From: Hyphomicrobiaceae bacterium
GTDB taxonomy: Bacteria > Pseudomonadota > Alphaproteobacteria > Rhizobiales > Hyphomicrobiaceae
Direction: 5' to 3'
Assembly (NCBI GenBank): GCA_017353825.1
Contig: JAFMSC010000272.1
Location: 1 to 6,097 of the forward strand
Length of the DNA stretch: 6,097 nucleotides
A model generated the notes under the pieces. It saw only the letters and a list, made by a program, of their open reading frames with translations. It ran no database searches and was not told the DNA's origin. Of the stretch, positions 5,395-6,097 are shown in pieces (within the stretch, counting starts at the first letter, position 1; the number at the start of each line of letters is the position of its first letter). Both the position numbers and the translations under genes were made by a program.

Positions 5395-6097
5395 CTACTC
5401 AACCTGGGCGCGGTGGCGCAGGTAGTGGTCGGCGAGCACGATGGCCATCATGGCCTCCCCCACCGGCACGGCCCGGATGCCCACGCACGGGTCGTGCCGG
5501 CCCTTGGTGGCGATCTCTGTCTCGTGCCCGAAGCGGTCGATGGTGCGGCGCGGTGTGAGGATCGACGACGTTGGCTTCACCGCGAAGCGGGCCACGATCG
5601 GCTGGCCCGACGAGATGCCGCCAAGGACGCCACCGGCGTGGTTTGAGAGGAACACCGGTCGCCCGTCGTTGCCGATGCGGATCTCGTCGGCTGCCTCCTC
5701 GCCGGTCAGCTCCGCTGCCGCCATGCCGGCGCCGATCTCCACGCCCTTGACGGCATTAATGCTCATGAGCGCCGCCGCCAGGTCCTGGTCGAGCTTGCCG
5801 TAGATGGGCGCGCCCCATCCCGCGGGCACGCCCAGCGCCACCACCTCGATCACGGCGCCTACCGAGGAGCCGGCCTTGCGTACCTCGTCGAGGTAGCTCG
5901 ACCAGGTCTCGACGATGCCAGGTTCGGGTGCGAAGAACGGATTTTTCTCCACCTCCTCCCACGACCAACGCTTCTGGTCCACCCGGTGTTTGCCGATCTG
6001 CACGAGCGCGCCGCGCACGCTGACCTCGGGGATCAGCTTGCGCGCGATCGCGCCTGCGGCCACGCGCATGGCCGTCTCGCGCGCGCTCGCGCGCCCG
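5395..6097 (-). CDS. aroC: Chorismate synthase, C-terminal part (runs off window)
   Basis: Chorismate synthase (EC 4.2.3.5) catalyses the last shikimate-pathway step, converting 5-enolpyruvylshikimate-3-phosphate to chorismate with loss of phosphate; it needs reduced FMN and works as a cytoplasmic tetramer. The visible 233 residues are the C-terminal two thirds of a protein usually near 360 residues; the start lies beyond 6097. The frame enters at the window edge as GRASARETAMR (6096-6064), the family's conserved central signature. It continues through VPAGWGAPIYGKLD and SINAVKGVEIGAG, and reaches the late signature RHDPCV (5499-5482) followed by GIRAVPVGEAM. The stop is TAG at 5397-5395. The ATG at 6069 is internal, not a start. 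No disruption is seen. It is upstream of the HAD and GNAT genes on the same strand; a shared transcript is possible, but aroC has no known functional tie to them. Confidence 0.96.
   Translation of the reverse strand, partial: GRASARETAMRVAAGAIARKLIPEVSVRGALVQIGKHRVDQKRWSWEEVEKNPFFAPEPGIVETWSSYLDEVRKAGSSVGAVIEVVALGVPAGWGAPIYGKLDQDLAAALMSINAVKGVEIGAGMAAAELTGEEAADEIRIGNDGRPVFLSNHAGGVLGGISSGQPIVARFAVKPTSSILTPRRTIDRFGHETEIATKGRHDPCVGIRAVPVGEAMMAIVLADHYLRHRAQVE

Noticed and set aside
5413..5803. Plus-strand frames opposite aroC
   Set aside because: Antisense to strongly conserved chorismate synthase sequence; no independent support.
1..6097. CRISPR array, tRNA, rRNA, prophage or attachment site
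   Set aside because: No regularly spaced repeats, cloverleaf-like sequence, rRNA signature, integrase or phage gene was seen on either strand.

Overview
The window is high-GC DNA with GTG and TTG starts. It carries a cyclic beta-glucan exporter of the NdvA/ChvA type, which points to an alphaproteobacterium, most likely a Hyphomicrobiales (Rhizobiales) relative. This placement is inferred from gene content and protein resemblance; no marker gene gives a genus.

Layout. (1) Positions 1-2370, plus strand: an unassigned protein of about 189 residues with a Rossmann/methyltransferase-like look. Its stop codon directly abuts the start of a complete 593-residue half-size ABC exporter (ndvA-like). 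(2) Positions 2371-2681: no intact gene. Two GC hairpins could end convergent transcription, and there is a weak remnant of an IS256/Mutator-type transposase containing an 8-bp tandem duplication. (3) Positions 2682-3478, minus strand: a TauE/SafE-family membrane permease broken by what looks like a 28-nt internal deletion. (4) Positions 3479-4057: no convincing gene, only small repeats and palindromes. (5) Positions 4058-4512, minus: a GNAT acetyltransferase split by a small frameshift. (6) Positions 4546-5262, minus: an intact type II haloacid dehalogenase-like HAD hydrolase. (7) Positions 5395-6097, minus: the C-terminal two thirds of chorismate synthase (aroC), running off the window.

Working relations. 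The exporter and the small protein before it are very probably one transcriptional unit with coupled translation. aroC, the HAD gene and the GNAT gene lie on the same strand in that order (gaps about 132 and 33 nt) and may be co-transcribed, although nothing ties their functions together. Between these two blocks is a decayed stretch: transposase scrap, broken permease, gene-poor spacer, broken acetyltransferase. I see no CRISPR array, tRNA, rRNA, intact mobile element or clear novel defence or biosynthetic system. The most open biological question is the unassigned protein coupled to the glucan exporter.
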